A stretch of DNA of 53,323 nucleotides from Nitrospiraceae bacterium (GCA_009692155.1 SHZW01000016.1:1-53323); one strand, 5' to 3'; counted from the first letter of the stretch, positions 23,103 through 32,831 are shown. The notes: generated by a model not told the origin, from the letters alone. Made by a program: numbers and translations.

Positions 23103-23378
23103 CTAGGTATTGACGTATTTCTTAAAGACCTGACTGGGACGGAACGTCACGACGCGGCGGGGGGTAATGCCGATCTCTTGACCTGTTCGTGGATTGCGAC
23201 CCTTCCGGGACCCCTTGCTTCTCACCACAAAATTCCCGAACCCGGCGATTTTGATGGATTCTCCCTTGTGGAGAACGTTCTTCATCAGATTCAGGACAAA
23301 TTCCACGATGTCGGCGGCTTCCTTTTTGGAAACCCCCACCTTTTCATATATTTCGTTCGCGATGTCGGCCTTTCTCAT
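23103..23378 (-). CDS. ihfA: Integration host factor alpha-type DNA-bending protein
   Basis: 91 residues from ATG 23378, chosen for GGAGGG 6 nt upstream; the open frame continues to 23408. MRKADIANEIYEKVGVSKKE, ESIKIAGFGNF and KGRNPRTGQEIGI, with the DNA-intercalating Pro in RNP, are characteristic of the HU/IHF family, and the neighbouring merR gene favours IHF-alpha. A perfect -35 with 17-bp spacing precedes it (23460-23488). IHF would also suit the sigma-54 promoter proposed for the pilus operon. Confidence 0.9.
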   Translation of the reverse strand: MRKADIANEIYEKVGVSKKEAADIVEFVLNLMKNVLHKGESIKIAGFGNFVVRSKGSRKGRNPRTGQEIGITPRRVVTFRPSQVFKKYVNT

Positions 23379-23459
23379 GCCGTCCCTCCAGGCTCGTCTC
23401 CAGAGCAACCCTTTCCTCCAGCCTTCATTGAGAGGAAAGTCCTAATCAATTTTTTCGAT

Positions 23460-23488
23460 AAATTACGTGAGGTTAGCGACCGTGTCAA
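23460..23488 (-). promoter_or_regulatory. Sigma-70-type promoter for ihfA-merR-tRNA-Pro
   Basis: On the minus strand TTGACA (23488-23483), 17 bp, TAATTT (23465-23460), about 80 bp before the ihfA start. Confidence 0.6.
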
Positions 23489-23520
23489 GGGAATTTCTAA
23501 GCCCGGACGGAAACCGGGGG

Positions 23521-25182
23521 CTACCGATCTTTCGGCAGGAGTTTGTACTCGATGCTGTCGGCCAAAGCTTGCCAGCTGGCTTCCATGATGTTTTCCGACA
23601 CGCCGACCGTTCCCCATTTCTCCTTATGGTCGCCCGATTCGATCAAGACGCGCACTTTGGACGCCGTGCCGTGGCTGGCCGCAAGAACGCGCACTTTATA
23701 ATCCAGCAACTTCACTTCCTTGAGCTGGGGATAAAACTTTTCCAGCGCTTTTCGCAGGGCATGGTCCAGCGCATTGACCGGACCGCCGGTCCCCTCGGCC
23801 GACGTATGCTGCACGGCCTCGCCGACCTTGACCGTGACCGTCGCCTCGGAAGTCGGCGCGGTGCCGGCCTCGCGCTTTTCGACCACGACGCGGAAGCCGA
23901 GGAGTTGAAACGACGGCTTGTGCCGGCCGACCGCCTTGCGCGTCAGCAGTTCCAACGACCCTTCCGCGCCTTCGAACTGATAGCCGGCGCTCTCCATATC
24001 CTTGAGCTTCGTCAGCAGTTCCTGCAGCTTGGGGTTGTCCCTGGATAACGTGATGCCGTAGGTCTCGACCTTCTCCAGCAATCCGCTCCGTCCGGTGTGG
24101 TCGGAAATGAGCATCCGCTGCCGATTGCCCACCTTTTCTGGAATCACGTGTTCGTACGTCGTCGGATTTTTCTGCACCGCATGGATGTGCACCCCGCCCT
24201 TATGCGCGAACGCGGAATCGCCGACGTAGGGCTGATGCTTGTCCGGCACGAGGTTCGCGATCTCCGCGACAAAGTGTGAGACCTCCCGCAACTGGGCCAG
24301 ATGTTTCTCCCCGAGCGCCCGACGCTTCATCTTCAATTCGAGATTCGGAAGGATCGAGCACAGATTGGCGTTCCCGCACCGCTCGCCGATGCCGTTGATC
24401 GTCCCCTGCACCTGCACCACGCCGGCATCGAGTGCGACCAGCGAGTTGGCGACCGCCATCTCGGAGTCGTTGTGCGCATGGATGCCCAGCGTGATCTTGC
24501 ACTCCCGCTTGACCGCCTCACAGATCTTCCGGATTTCCCATGGCATCGTGCCGCCGTTTGTATCGCAGAGAATCACGCGCTCGGCTCCCGCGCGCACCGC
24601 CCGCTGCAGGGTATTCAGCGCGTAGTCCGGATCGGCTTTGTAGCCGTCAAAGAAGTGCTCGGCGTCGTAAAAGACGCGCCGATCCTTTTCGCGCAGATAC
24701 GCGATGGAATCCTCGATGATCTCCAGATTCCTGGCCAGGGAAATGCCCAGCACGTCCGTCACGTGCAGGTTCCAACTTTTTCCGAATAGCGTGATCGTGC
24801 CGGTGCCGGCGTCCAGCAACGCCTGGAGGTTGGCGTCTTTCTGAACCGGATTGCTCGCCTTGCGCGTGGACCCGAAGGCCACGATGGTCGCGTGTTTCAG
24901 CGGTACGGTCTTGATCATCCGGAAGAACTCGATGTCCTTCGGATTAGCGCCCGGCCAGCCGCCCTCGATGTACGGGACGCCCAACTCGTCGAGCTTCTGC
25001 GCGACACGCACCTTGTCCTCGGCCGAAAAGGTCACGTCCTCGGCCTGGGCCCCGTCGCGCAGCGTGGTGTCGTAGATCTCCAGCGACGGCGCAAGGCGCG
25101 AGGCACGGGATACGACCTCCGACAGGTTCGTATGCCCCGAGCCACGCGCCGCGCGGCGCGGGCCTGCTTTCTTCCGTTTCAC
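23521..25182 (-). CDS. cimA: (R)-citramalate synthase
   Basis: 553 residues. The catalytic TIM barrel begins with [19 protein letters not shown], has the metal ligands of [20 protein letters not shown], and contains the N-G-I-G-E-R-C-G-N element. The C-terminal regulatory LeuA-like domain is present ([20 protein letters not shown]). It is of the CimA/LeuA-like type that condenses pyruvate and acetyl-CoA to citramalate for threonine-independent isoleucine synthesis; assignment over 2-isopropylmalate synthase rests on overall similarity. The gene overlaps lysC by 4 bp. Residues 23-32 ([10 protein letters not shown]), before the barrel, are encoded by a word repeat at 25089-25116. Confidence 0.87.
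   Translation of the reverse strand: MKRKKAGPRRAARGSGHTNLSEVVSRASRLAPSLEIYDTTLRDGAQAEDVTFSAEDKVRVAQKLDELGVPYIEGGWPGANPKDIEFFRMIKTVPLKHATIVAFGSTRKASNPVQKDANLQALLDAGTGTITLFGKSWNLHVTDVLGISLARNLEIIEDSIAYLREKDRRVFYDAEHFFDGYKADPDYALNTLQRAVRAGAERVILCDTNGGTMPWEIRKICEAVKRECKITLGIHAHNDSEMAVANSLVALDAGVVQVQGTINGIGERCGNANLCSILPNLELKMKRRALGEKHLAQLREVSHFVAEIANLVPDKHQPYVGDSAFAHKGGVHIHAVQKNPTTYEHVIPEKVGNRQRMLISDHTGRSGLLEKVETYGITLSRDNPKLQELLTKLKDMESAGYQFEGAEGSLELLTRKAVGRHKPSFQLLGFRVVVEKREAGTAPTSEATVTVKVGEAVQHTSAEGTGGPVNALDHALRKALEKFYPQLKEVKLLDYKVRVLAASHGTASKVRVLIESGDHKEKWGTVGVSENIMEASWQALADSIEYKLLPKDR
25089..25116. repeat. Word-repeat tract, GGCACGG family, in the cimA 5' end
   Basis: Words GGCGCAA, GGCGCGA, GGCACGG, GATACGA at 7-nt period. 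The minus-strand translation gives RASRLAP, matching RASRLVP from the ybeY tract in the same reading phase. Confidence 0.75.
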
Positions 25183-26408
25183 GACTTCGGCGCCTTTCCG
25201 TCCAGGCCGAACGCCTTGTGCAGCGCGCGCATGGCCTGCTGCAGATGCTTCTCCTCGATCACGCAGGAAATTTTGATCTCCGAGGTGCTGATCATCATGA
25301 TGTTGATGCCTTCCTTCGACAACACCTCAAACATTTTCGCCGCCACGCCCGAATGGGTCCGCATCCCGACCCCGACCAGCGAGACCTTGGCGATGGACTC
25401 CGTCACCGCCACCGATTTGGCGTCGATGTCCTTCGCGATGCGCTTGACCAGCGGCGTCGCCTTCGGCAGGTCCGCGCGCGGGATCGTAAAGGACATGTCG
25501 GTCAGCGAGGCCTGGCTGACGTTCTGGATGATCATATCCACGATGACGTTTGCTTCCGCGACGGGACCGAAGATCCGCGCGGCAATGCCCGGCCGGTCCG
25601 GTACCCCCACGATGGTCAGCTTGGCCTGATTGCGATCCCCCGTGACGCCGGAGACCATCATCCGTTCCATGTCCGCATCTTCTTTGACCACGAGCGTCCC
25701 CTTCCCTTCTGTGAAGCTGGATTGCACTTCGAGCGGCACGTTGAACTTGGCGGCGAACTCGACCGACCGGCTCTGCAGCACCTTGGCGCCCAAGCTCGCC
25801 AGCTCGAGCATCTCCTCGTAGGAAATTTTATCCAGCCGCCGGGCAGCCGGCACGATGTTCGGATCGGCCGTGTAGATGCCGTCCACGTCCGTATAAATGA
25901 CGCACCGGTCCGCCTTGAGCGCCGCCGCCAGGGCAACGGCCGTCAGATCGGAGCCGCCGCGCCCCAGCGTCGTCACGTCCGACTGTTCGTTGATGCCCTG
26001 AAAGCCGGCGACGATCGGGATGACGCCCTGCTTCAGGGCCTCCCGGATGCGATCCGCCGCCACGCGCGCGATCCGCGCCTTCGTGTGCGCGCTGTCGGTG
26101 ATGATGCCGACCTGCCGCCCGGTGAACGACCGCGCGTCGATGCCGCGCCCTCGCAGCTCCATCGCCAGCAGCGCGATCGTCACCCGCTCGCCCGTCGAAA
26201 GCAGCATGTCCATTTCGCGCTCGTCTGGATTCTTGGTGACCTCGTGGGCGAGCGTGATCAGCCGGTCGGTTTCCCCGCTCATGGCCGAGAGGACGACGAC
26301 GAGGCTGTGCCCCTCCTCTTTCGCCTTCGCCACCTTGTCGGCGACCCGGTGGATGCGCTCGATCGTGCCGACGGACGTGCCGCCGTATTTGTGCACCAAT
26401 AACGCCAT
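25179..26408 (-). CDS. lysC: Aspartate kinase
   Basis: 409 residues. The kinase domain starts with [15 protein letters not shown] and has the [16 protein letters not shown] substrate-binding motif and [15 protein letters not shown]. Two ACT domains follow (about 265-340 and 345-405), as in monofunctional feedback-inhibited enzymes. It makes aspartyl phosphate for lysine, threonine and methionine. An AAGGATGA sequence 10 nt before the ATG serves as ribosome binding site. It lies 9 bp after the apgM-like gene and overlaps cimA by ATGA. Confidence 0.95.
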   Translation of the reverse strand: MALLVHKYGGTSVGTIERIHRVADKVAKAKEEGHSLVVVLSAMSGETDRLITLAHEVTKNPDEREMDMLLSTGERVTIALLAMELRGRGIDARSFTGRQVGIITDSAHTKARIARVAADRIREALKQGVIPIVAGFQGINEQSDVTTLGRGGSDLTAVALAAALKADRCVIYTDVDGIYTADPNIVPAARRLDKISYEEMLELASLGAKVLQSRSVEFAAKFNVPLEVQSSFTEGKGTLVVKEDADMERMMVSGVTGDRNQAKLTIVGVPDRPGIAARIFGPVAEANVIVDMIIQNVSQASLTDMSFTIPRADLPKATPLVKRIAKDIDAKSVAVTESIAKVSLVGVGMRTHSGVAAKMFEVLSKEGINIMMISTSEIKISCVIEEKHLQQAMRALHKAFGLDGKAPKS

Positions 26409-26417
26409 GGGCGATGG

Positions 26418-27647
26418 TCATCCTTGAGTCAGCAGCTTCGCCGACAACTTGGTCGCATCCCGCACGCCGTCCTTGACGGCGGCGGCGTCCGTCTCGTTGA
26501 ATCCGCGGGAACCGGACTTGGATTTCTGAAGCGGACCGTCGCAGAGCGCGTAGATCGGCGGCCGCGAGCCGTCGTTGCGGACACGCCCGCCGTCGCAGAC
26601 CAGCAACAGGCGAAACGGCCCCATTTTGGCCAGTCCGTTGAGCAGCGTCCCGACGATCTGCTTGTCGAATTCCTCCACGATCTTCACCGCGGCTTTCGCG
26701 TCTCCCCTAGCCATGCCGACCGGCATCTCGGCATGCACGTAGACAAAATCCTTTTTGCCCAGTTCGCGCAACGCCGCCTGCCCGCGGCTCAAAAAATCCG
26801 ATCCGTCGGTGGCGGTCACGTCGGACGGCTCAATGGCGCCGAGGCCGGCACAGATGCCGATGCCACGGCGCACGTCGTTCGTCGCCACGACGGTGCCCGA
26901 CACATGGTGTCGCTCCGCAAAACTCGGCCACCGCAATGCCCGTCCCTGCCCCCACAGCCAGAGGCAATGGATCGGCTTGCGGCCGTCTTCGCGCCGCTGA
27001 TCGTTGACCGGATGATCGCGCAGAATCACCAGCGATGCGTCCATCAGCTTCCGCAGCATCTCCGCCCCGTCCCCCGTCGGCAGACAGTCGCCGATCGGAC
27101 GTCCCGCTCCCTCGCGCGGATCGAGACAGACCGCCCGCAGCTTGCCGCCGACCCACACCATCAAATGCCGGGAGCCGCTGCCCGGATAAAACTGGATCGT
27201 CTCCGAGCCGAGCTGTTCATTGACGGCCTCCAGCAGATCGCGCGCCTCGTCCCGCTCCAGGCGTTCGGCTTCCCCTTCCACGGTCACCGGCGCAGCGAGT
27301 TTCTTGATATCGTCGTAGGCACCCTCGCCTGCCGCCACACCCCGCAAGGTCACCATGCTGCACCGGTACACGACGTCCTGTTCGCCGACCGTCACGCCCA
27401 GACTCGCGGCTTCCAACGGCGCCGGTCCCGGATAGAGCTTGCGCGGGTCGTATCCGAGCACCGCCGTCTGGACCATCCCGCTCGTTACTTGCAGGCTGTC
27501 GGCAGGCACCACGGCGACGCCCAGCTCCCCGTGGCGTGCCACGGCATCCATATTGGGCGTGGCCGCCGCCGCCAGCGGCGTCTTTCCCCCCAGTTCCTTC
27601 CGGGGCCCGCCGGCCAGTCCGTCACCGTGCAGAACGATGTATTTCAT
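26418..27647 (-). CDS. Archaeal-type phosphoglycerate mutase homologue, possibly a homoserine kinase (ThrB2-like)
   Basis: 409 residues. The start MKYIVLHGDGLAGG and KTPLAAAATPNMDAVAR, plus VYVHAEMPVGMARGDAKAAV and LLLVCDGG near the end, mark the 2,3-bisphosphoglycerate-independent ApgM/alkaline-phosphatase superfamily. Its place between thrC and lysC in a complete aspartate-to-threonine operon that lacks thrB suggests it supplies homoserine kinase activity; a subgroup of ApgM-related proteins has been assigned this function in bacteria without ThrB. The alternative is a real glycolytic mutase. I favour the kinase role on context only. It is 19 bp from thrC and 9 bp from lysC. Confidence 0.75.
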   Translation of the reverse strand: MKYIVLHGDGLAGGPRKELGGKTPLAAAATPNMDAVARHGELGVAVVPADSLQVTSGMVQTAVLGYDPRKLYPGPAPLEAASLGVTVGEQDVVYRCSMVTLRGVAAGEGAYDDIKKLAAPVTVEGEAERLERDEARDLLEAVNEQLGSETIQFYPGSGSRHLMVWVGGKLRAVCLDPREGAGRPIGDCLPTGDGAEMLRKLMDASLVILRDHPVNDQRREDGRKPIHCLWLWGQGRALRWPSFAERHHVSGTVVATNDVRRGIGICAGLGAIEPSDVTATDGSDFLSRGQAALRELGKKDFVYVHAEMPVGMARGDAKAAVKIVEEFDKQIVGTLLNGLAKMGPFRLLLVCDGGRVRNDGSRPPIYALCDGPLQKSKSGSRGFNETDAAAVKDGVRDATKLSAKLLTQG

Positions 27648-27666
27648 TCGTGCGTCGGAATTCCCT

Positions 27667-28734
27667 TTATAAACTTAGCAACCGCGCCACCGCATCGCGG
27701 CTGGCTTTGACCGTCACCGGTTGCTTCGACACGCTGATGGCCGTGTCCGCGTCCTTCAAACCATGCCCCGTCAAGGTGCACACCACCGTGTCGCCTTCTT
27801 TCAACGCGCCTTGCTCGCGCAGCTTGATCACGCCGGCCACCGAGGCCGCCGACGCCGGCTCGCAAAACACGCCTTCCTCCGCCGCCACCAGGCTGTAGGC
27901 GTGGAGAATTTCCTGATCCGTCACCATGTCGATCTTCCCTGAAGATTCCTTGACCGCCTCGAGGGCCGCCTGCCAGCTGGCCGGGTTGCCGATTCGAATG
28001 GCCGTGGCCACCGTTTGCGGATCCTCCACCACGCGGCCCAGCACGATCGGCGCGGCACCCGCCGCCTGGAACCCCATCATGCGCGGCAGCCGCTGGATCT
28101 GTCCCGCGGCGCGGTACTCCTTGTATCCGCGCCAGTAGGCCGTGATGTTGCCCGCGTTGCCGACCGGCAGCACGTGCAGCGCAGGCGCGCCGCCCAACTG
28201 GTCGCACACTTCGAACGCCGCCGTCTTTTGCCCTTCGATCCGGAACGGATTGAGCGAATTGACTAGCTCGATCTTGTGCGTCGCCGCCAACTCCTTCACG
28301 ATCGTGAAGGCTTGATCGAAATTGCCTTCGATCTGAATCACGGTCGCCCGATGCATCATGGCCTGCGACAGCTTGCCCATCGCGATCTTGCCCGCCGGGA
28401 TGAGCACGTACACCGCCAGGCCCGCATGGGCCCCATAGGCCGCCGCCGACGCGGACGTATTGCCGGTCGAGGCGCAAATCACCGCCTTCGCGCCGGACTC
28501 GAGCGCCTTCGACATCGCCACCGTCATGCCCCGGTCCTTGAAGGAACCGGTCGGATTGGCGCCTTCAAACTTCACATACAATTCAATCCCAGGCGCAATC
28601 TTCGCAGCCAGACGGGCCGCCTTGATCAACGGTGTGTTGCCTTCACCGAGCGTGACGACCGGTGTCCGTTCGGTCACGGGCAAAAACTTTCGATACTCGT
28701 CGATGACGCCGCGCCAACGCATCATGGGCGACAC
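27667..28734 (-). CDS. thrC: Threonine synthase
   Basis: 355 residues from GTG 28734. The PLP lysine is in GANPTGSFKDRGMTVAMS, the phosphate-binding loop in VLPVGNAGNIT, and TPLIKAARLA lies near the N-terminus. Length and pattern fit the short class of bacterial threonine synthases. It converts O-phosphohomoserine to threonine and lies directly after hom, before the apgM-like gene that may supply O-phosphohomoserine. Confidence 0.93.
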   Translation of the reverse strand: MSPMMRWRGVIDEYRKFLPVTERTPVVTLGEGNTPLIKAARLAAKIAPGIELYVKFEGANPTGSFKDRGMTVAMSKALESGAKAVICASTGNTSASAAAYGAHAGLAVYVLIPAGKIAMGKLSQAMMHRATVIQIEGNFDQAFTIVKELAATHKIELVNSLNPFRIEGQKTAAFEVCDQLGGAPALHVLPVGNAGNITAYWRGYKEYRAAGQIQRLPRMMGFQAAGAAPIVLGRVVEDPQTVATAIRIGNPASWQAALEAVKESSGKIDMVTDQEILHAYSLVAAEEGVFCEPASAASVAGVIKLREQGALKEGDTVVCTLTGHGLKDADTAISVSKQPVTVKASRDAVARLLSL

Positions 28735-28776
28735 CGGACCGGACAGCTCGGAAGAAACCGCTCGAGGTGCATGGAA

Positions 28777-30093
28777 TTACTCGTCGTGTCCCTCGACGCG
28801 GATCAACGTGGTGGGCTCGGAGATGAACGCCATGTTGTCGATTTCACGCAGCGCGGCCTGCACGTCGCGCTCGCGCGACGTGTGCGTCATGATCACGACG
28901 GGCACGGTCTGCCCTTCCTTGCGGCCCTGCTGGATCACCGACGCGATGCTGATGTTGTGCCGCCCCAGCACGCCGGCGATCTGCGACAGGACGCCGGGAC
29001 GGTCGAGGACCATGAATCGCATATAGTATTGCGAGAGAATCTCCTCCATCGGCCGGATGCGCAGCGGCCGGCGCTGATCCTGCTGGAACGACGCGGGCGG
29101 CACGCGGCCCGCCGCGTCGCGCAACAGATTGCGCGCGATTGCGATCACGTCGCTGACCACCGCGCTGCCCGTCGGCATGGACCCGGCCCCCTGGCCATAG
29201 AGCACGATGTCGCCCACGGCATCGCCGACGAGTTGAATTGCATTGTACACGCCCTCGACCTGGGCAATCGGTGAGGCCGATGGCACCATGGTCGGATGGA
29301 CGCGCGCTTCAATTTCACCGTCGAGGGATTTCGCGATCCCCAGCAGCTTGATCGTGTACCCGAACTCCTCGGCATAGGAGATGTCCACCGGCGTGATGCG
29401 GGTGATCCCTTCCGTGTAAATATCCTTCACGTTGACCGGCGTGCCGTAGGCGAGACTCACCATGATCGCCAGTTTGTGCGCCGAATCGACGCCGGCCACA
29501 TCGAACGCCGGGTCCGCCTCGGCATAGCCGGCGGCCTGGGCCTCGGCCAGCACGTCCTGGAAGCTCTGCCCCTCGCAGGTCATGCGACTCAGGATGTAGT
29601 TCGAAGTCCCGTTGATGATGCCGTACAGCGACAGGATGGTGTTGGCCGCGAGCCCTTCCGTGAGGGCGCGGATCACCGGGATGCCCCCGCCGACGCTGGC
29701 CTCGAAGCCCAAGTCCACCTTGTGCCGCGCGGCAGCTTCAAAGATTTCCTCCCCATGGACGGCCAGCAAAGCTTTGTTGGCCGTGACGACCGGTTTGCCC
29801 TTGGCCAGTGCGTCCAGAATCACCCGCTTGGCCGCGTCGTAGCCGCCAATCAACTCGATGACGATATCAACCGCCGGATCGTCGATCAGCGCCTTCGCGT
29901 CGTTGATGAGCACGCCCGCCGGCAGCGTGACGCCGCGATCGCGCGTCAGGTCAAAATCGGCCACGCGCACGAGCTCGATCGACACGCCGGTGCGCCGCTT
30001 GATCAGCGCCCCGCTGCCCAGCAGAATTTTGGCGACGCCGGTGCCGACCGTTCCGAACCCGATCACTCCGACGCCGATCCGTTCCCTTTTCAT
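28777..30093 (-). CDS. hom: Homoserine dehydrogenase
   Basis: 438 residues. The Rossmann motif IGVGVIGFGTVGTGVAKILL, the catalytic region with NGTSNYILSRM and EADPAFDVAGVDSAHKLAIM, and a C-terminal ACT domain (RFMVLDRPGVLSQIAGVLGR) identify the monofunctional, threonine-regulated form. It reduces aspartate semialdehyde to homoserine. GAGG lies shortly before the ATG, and the aminotransferase gene ends 7 bp upstream. Confidence 0.95.
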   Translation of the reverse strand: MKRERIGVGVIGFGTVGTGVAKILLGSGALIKRRTGVSIELVRVADFDLTRDRGVTLPAGVLINDAKALIDDPAVDIVIELIGGYDAAKRVILDALAKGKPVVTANKALLAVHGEEIFEAAARHKVDLGFEASVGGGIPVIRALTEGLAANTILSLYGIINGTSNYILSRMTCEGQSFQDVLAEAQAAGYAEADPAFDVAGVDSAHKLAIMVSLAYGTPVNVKDIYTEGITRITPVDISYAEEFGYTIKLLGIAKSLDGEIEARVHPTMVPSASPIAQVEGVYNAIQLVGDAVGDIVLYGQGAGSMPTGSAVVSDVIAIARNLLRDAAGRVPPASFQQDQRRPLRIRPMEEILSQYYMRFMVLDRPGVLSQIAGVLGRHNISIASVIQQGRKEGQTVPVVIMTHTSRERDVQAALREIDNMAFISEPTTLIRVEGHDE

Positions 30094-30100
30094 TCTGGCC

Positions 30101-31294
30101 TCACTCCGGCCCCTCCAGCTTCAACGCCTTCTTGATGCCCCGCACGGCCTGCCTGGTCCGGTGCTCGTTTTCGACCAATCCGAACCGCACATACTCATCC
30201 CCGCCTTCGCCGAAGCCGATCCCGGGCGAGACGGCCACCTTCGCCTCTTTCAACAGCAGCTTCGAGAATTCGAGCGAGCCCATCCCGCGAAACGGCGGGG
30301 GAATTCTGGCCCACACGAACATCGTGGCCCGCGGCTTGTCGACCGCCCATCCGACTCGGTTCAATCCGTCCACCAGCACGTCGCGGCGCCCTTGATAACG
30401 GGCCACGGTCTCCTTCACGCAATCCTGCGGCCCGTTCAGCGCGATGATGCTCGCAATCTGAACCGGCTGGAAAATGCCGTAGTCCAGATAGCTCTTGATC
30501 TTGGCCAGCGCAGCGATCACCTCGCGGTTACCGACGCAGAAGCCCACGCGCCAACCCGGCATATTGTAGCTCTTGGAGAGCGTGTAAAACTCCACGCCGA
30601 TCTCCTTGGCCTCCGGCACTTGCAGCAGGCTCGGCGCCCGGTAGCCGTCGAACACGATGTCCGCGTAGGCCAGATCGTGCACCACGATGACGTTATGCTC
30701 CTTGGCGAACACCACGATCTTTTTGAAAAACTCCAAATCCACCACCGCCGTCGTCGGGTTGTGGGGAAAATTGATGATCAGCACGCGCGGCCGCGGCAGC
30801 GTCTGCCTGTACGCCCGTGTCAGATCCTCGAAAAAGTCGCTGTCCTGGCGCAATTCGACGCCGCGCACTTCGCCGCCGGCGATGATCACGCTGTACATGT
30901 GAATGGGATAGGTTGGCGTCGGCGTGAGCACGACGTCGCCCGGCCCGACCATGGCCAGCGCCAGATGCGCGATCCCCTCCTTCGATCCGATGGTGACGAT
31001 CGCTTCCGTCTCCGGATCCAGATCCACGTCGTAGCGCCGCTTGTACCAGCCGGTGATTGCATGGCGGAGCTTCGTGACGCCCCGTGACGCGGAGTACCGG
31101 TGATTTTTCGGATTGCGCGCCACTTCGATCAGTTTGTCCACGATATGGTCCGGCGTCGGCTGGTCGGGATTCCCCATGCCGAAATCGATGATGTCCTCGC
31201 CGCGATGACGCGCGTCCAATTTCAACGCCTGGACCTGCGCAAACACATACGGCGGCAACCGCTTGATCCGGTAGAATGTTTCAATCATCGTCAA
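30101..31294 (-). CDS. AlaC/AlaA-like class I aminotransferase
   Basis: 397 residues. PLP-binding Lys is in [20 protein letters not shown] and the Arg that binds the carboxylate in [16 protein letters not shown]-type loops [15 protein letters not shown] and [13 protein letters not shown] complete a class I fold. It resembles the alanine/glutamate-pyruvate transaminases that lead the hom-thrC operon in several phyla. An aspartate or LL-diaminopimelate transaminase function is possible. It is the first gene of the operon, about 95 bp after its promoter. Confidence 0.85.
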   Translation of the reverse strand: MTMIETFYRIKRLPPYVFAQVQALKLDARHRGEDIIDFGMGNPDQPTPDHIVDKLIEVARNPKNHRYSASRGVTKLRHAITGWYKRRYDVDLDPETEAIVTIGSKEGIAHLALAMVGPGDVVLTPTPTYPIHMYSVIIAGGEVRGVELRQDSDFFEDLTRAYRQTLPRPRVLIINFPHNPTTAVVDLEFFKKIVVFAKEHNVIVVHDLAYADIVFDGYRAPSLLQVPEAKEIGVEFYTLSKSYNMPGWRVGFCVGNREVIAALAKIKSYLDYGIFQPVQIASIIALNGPQDCVKETVARYQGRRDVLVDGLNRVGWAVDKPRATMFVWARIPPPFRGMGSLEFSKLLLKEAKVAVSPGIGFGEGGDEYVRFGLVENEHRTRQAVRGIKKALKLEGPE

Positions 31295-31392
31295 CTCGCC
31301 TATCTGCTGAATTCTCCATAACTTTCAGGACGAACGGAGTCTGGAACGCACCGCCTCGCCCCACGTTCAAACCCGTGTATAAGGAAGGTTTC

Positions 31393-31421
31393 ATTCTAAT
31401 GCAGCGCGCCAAATCAGTCAA
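31393..31421 (-). promoter_or_regulatory. Sigma-70-type promoter of the aminotransferase-hom-thrC-apgM-lysC-cimA operon
   Basis: On the minus strand TTGACT (31421-31416), 17 bp, TAGAAT (31398-31393). The roughly 95-nt leader shows no leader peptide or riboswitch that I recognise. Confidence 0.6.
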
Positions 31422-31491
31422 TTTTCTTCGGGGGTTGGACGATTTTCAGCGCCAGCGCCAGGCAGCGTCCTGCGGAACGTCCAGAGAGTCC

Positions 31492-31520
31492 TTGCCTGCC
31501 GGGAACGTTTTTGCAATAAT
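31492..31520 (+). promoter_or_regulatory. Sigma-70-type promoter for pdxJ and following genes
   Basis: TTGCCT (31492-31497), 17 bp, AATAAT (31515-31520), about 80 bp upstream of the pdxJ start. Together with the minus-strand promoter at 31393-31421 it makes the 308-bp gap 31295-31602 a divergent promoter region. I see nothing else in it. Confidence 0.45.
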
Positions 31521-31602
31521 GCCCTAACCGGTTGTAAGCGATTGCAAACCCGATTCCAGTTCCGGTTTCCACCTCAACGAACGGTCCAGGAGTCCACATC
31601 CA

Positions 31603-32349
31603 GTGCCTCGTCTCGGCGTCAATGTTGACCATGTCGCCACCCTCAGGCAGGCCAGGGGCGGCAGCGAACCAGATCCCGTAGCCGCCGCCATGCTGGCCGA
31701 GCTGGCCGGGGCGGACAGCCTCGTCGTCCATCTGCGGGAGGACCGCCGTCACATTCAGGACCGCGACCTCACGCTATTGCGTCAGACCGTCAAAACCAGG
31801 CTGGATCTGGAAATGGCCGCCGAGGACGCGATGGTGAAGATCTCGCTGACGATCAAGCCGCACTACGTCACCCTGGTGCCGGAACGGCGGCAGGAATTGA
31901 CCACTGAGGGAGGATTGGACGTCGCCGGCCAGAAGAGCCGGCTGAAACGAGTCGTGGCCCAGCTGCACGACGGAGGCATCCCCGTCAGCCTCTTCATCGA
32001 GCCCGATGCCGATCAGGTCAAGGCCGCCGGGGCCGTCGGCGCGGACTTTATCGAAATTCACACCGGCCGTTACGCCAACGCGCAGTTCGAGCGGGCGATC
32101 GAATCGGAGTTTCAATCCGTCGTGAAAGCCGCACAACTGGCGGCCAAGCTGAAACTGGGCGTCAACGCCGGCCATGGACTGAATTATGTCAACGTGCAGC
32201 GCCTGACCACGATCAGCGAGATCGAGGAATATAACATCGGCCACAGCATCATCGCGCGCGCCGTGCTGGTTGGATTGGATCAGGCGGTACGCGAAATGAA
32301 GCAACTGGTCAGTCGACCAGCAGCCGCGAGCCGCGCGCCGCGGGGTTAG
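31603..32349 (+). CDS. pdxJ: Pyridoxine 5'-phosphate synthase
   Basis: 248 residues from GTG 31603, with AGGAG 11 nt before it. [30 protein letters not shown] and [13 protein letters not shown] are PdxJ signatures. It condenses 3-hydroxy-1-aminoacetone phosphate with deoxyxylulose phosphate to pyridoxine phosphate in the DXP-dependent vitamin B6 route. It is the first gene of a plus-strand series running to mutS; a word-repeat tract separates it from acpS. Confidence 0.95.
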   Translation: MPRLGVNVDHVATLRQARGGSEPDPVAAAMLAELAGADSLVVHLREDRRHIQDRDLTLLRQTVKTRLDLEMAAEDAMVKISLTIKPHYVTLVPERRQELTTEGGLDVAGQKSRLKRVVAQLHDGGIPVSLFIEPDADQVKAAGAVGADFIEIHTGRYANAQFERAIESEFQSVVKAAQLAAKLKLGVNAGHGLNYVNVQRLTTISEIEEYNIGHSIIARAVLVGLDQAVREMKQLVSRPAAASRAPRG

Positions 32350-32373
32350 AGAAAATTTATGCGATGGCAATGT

Positions 32374-32408
32374 CCCGCGTCCCGTGCCTCGTGCCTCGCG
32401 CCTGCGCG
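32374..32408. repeat. Word-repeat tract, GTGCCTC family, between pdxJ and acpS
   Basis: Words CCCGCGT, CCCGTGC, CTCGTGC, CTCGCGC, CTGCGCG at strict 7-nt period. This is the complementary orientation of the GGCACGG words in ybeY and cimA. It lies 15 bp upstream of the acpS ATG. Confidence 0.8.
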
Positions 32409-32423
32409 GAGTGGAGCAACGCG

Positions 32424-32831
32424 ATGACCATCGTCGGCATCGGCCTGGACCTTGTCAAAATCGACCGCGTGCGCGCCATCGCGGAGCGGTGGCAGGCGCG
32501 GTTCCTTGATCGCCTCTACACGGCGGCTGAACGCCGCTACTGCGCGGGGCGGCCGACGCCCTACGCGTCGTTTGCCGGACGCTTTGCGGCAAAGGAAGCC
32601 GTGCTGAAAGCGCTGGGAACCGGCTGGTCGGATGGGATCAGCTGGCACGATATTCAGGTGCTCAACGATCGAACCGGACGGCCGCATGCGACTGTCTCGG
32701 GCCGCGTCAAAACACTGATGAAGCGCGCCGGCGTCACCAACATCCACGTCAGCCTGTCGCACGACACCGACTATGCCATCGCCGAGGCGGTCCTGACGAA
32801 GGACCGCCAGACGAGAGGCAAGAGGCCATAG
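32424..32831 (+). CDS. acpS: Holo-acyl carrier protein synthase
   Basis: 135 residues from ATG 32424 (GGAG 9 nt before it). An upstream in-frame ATG at 32364 would add a word-repeat peptide and is rejected. IVGIGLDLVKIDRV, with the Mg-binding Asp, and FAGRFAAKEAVLKALGTGW, with the Glu, are the AcpS motifs; it transfers phosphopantetheine from CoA to acyl carrier protein. The stop codon TAG (32829-32831) lies in the word AGGCCATAGG of the next hairpin, and the last residues (TRGKRP) come from that repeat. Confidence 0.94.
   Translation: MTIVGIGLDLVKIDRVRAIAERWQARFLDRLYTAAERRYCAGRPTPYASFAGRFAAKEAVLKALGTGWSDGISWHDIQVLNDRTGRPHATVSGRVKTLMKRAGVTNIHVSLSHDTDYAIAEAVLTKDRQTRGKRP

Noticed and set aside
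25218-27710. Very long plus-strand open frames opposite lysC and the apgM-like gene
   Set aside because: Their His/Arg/Asp-rich translations are mirror products of high-GC codon use in the real minus-strand genes.
32364-32423. Longer AcpS starting at 32364
   Set aside because: The added residues are encoded by the GTGCCTC words; the conserved protein and a ribosome binding site begin at 32424.
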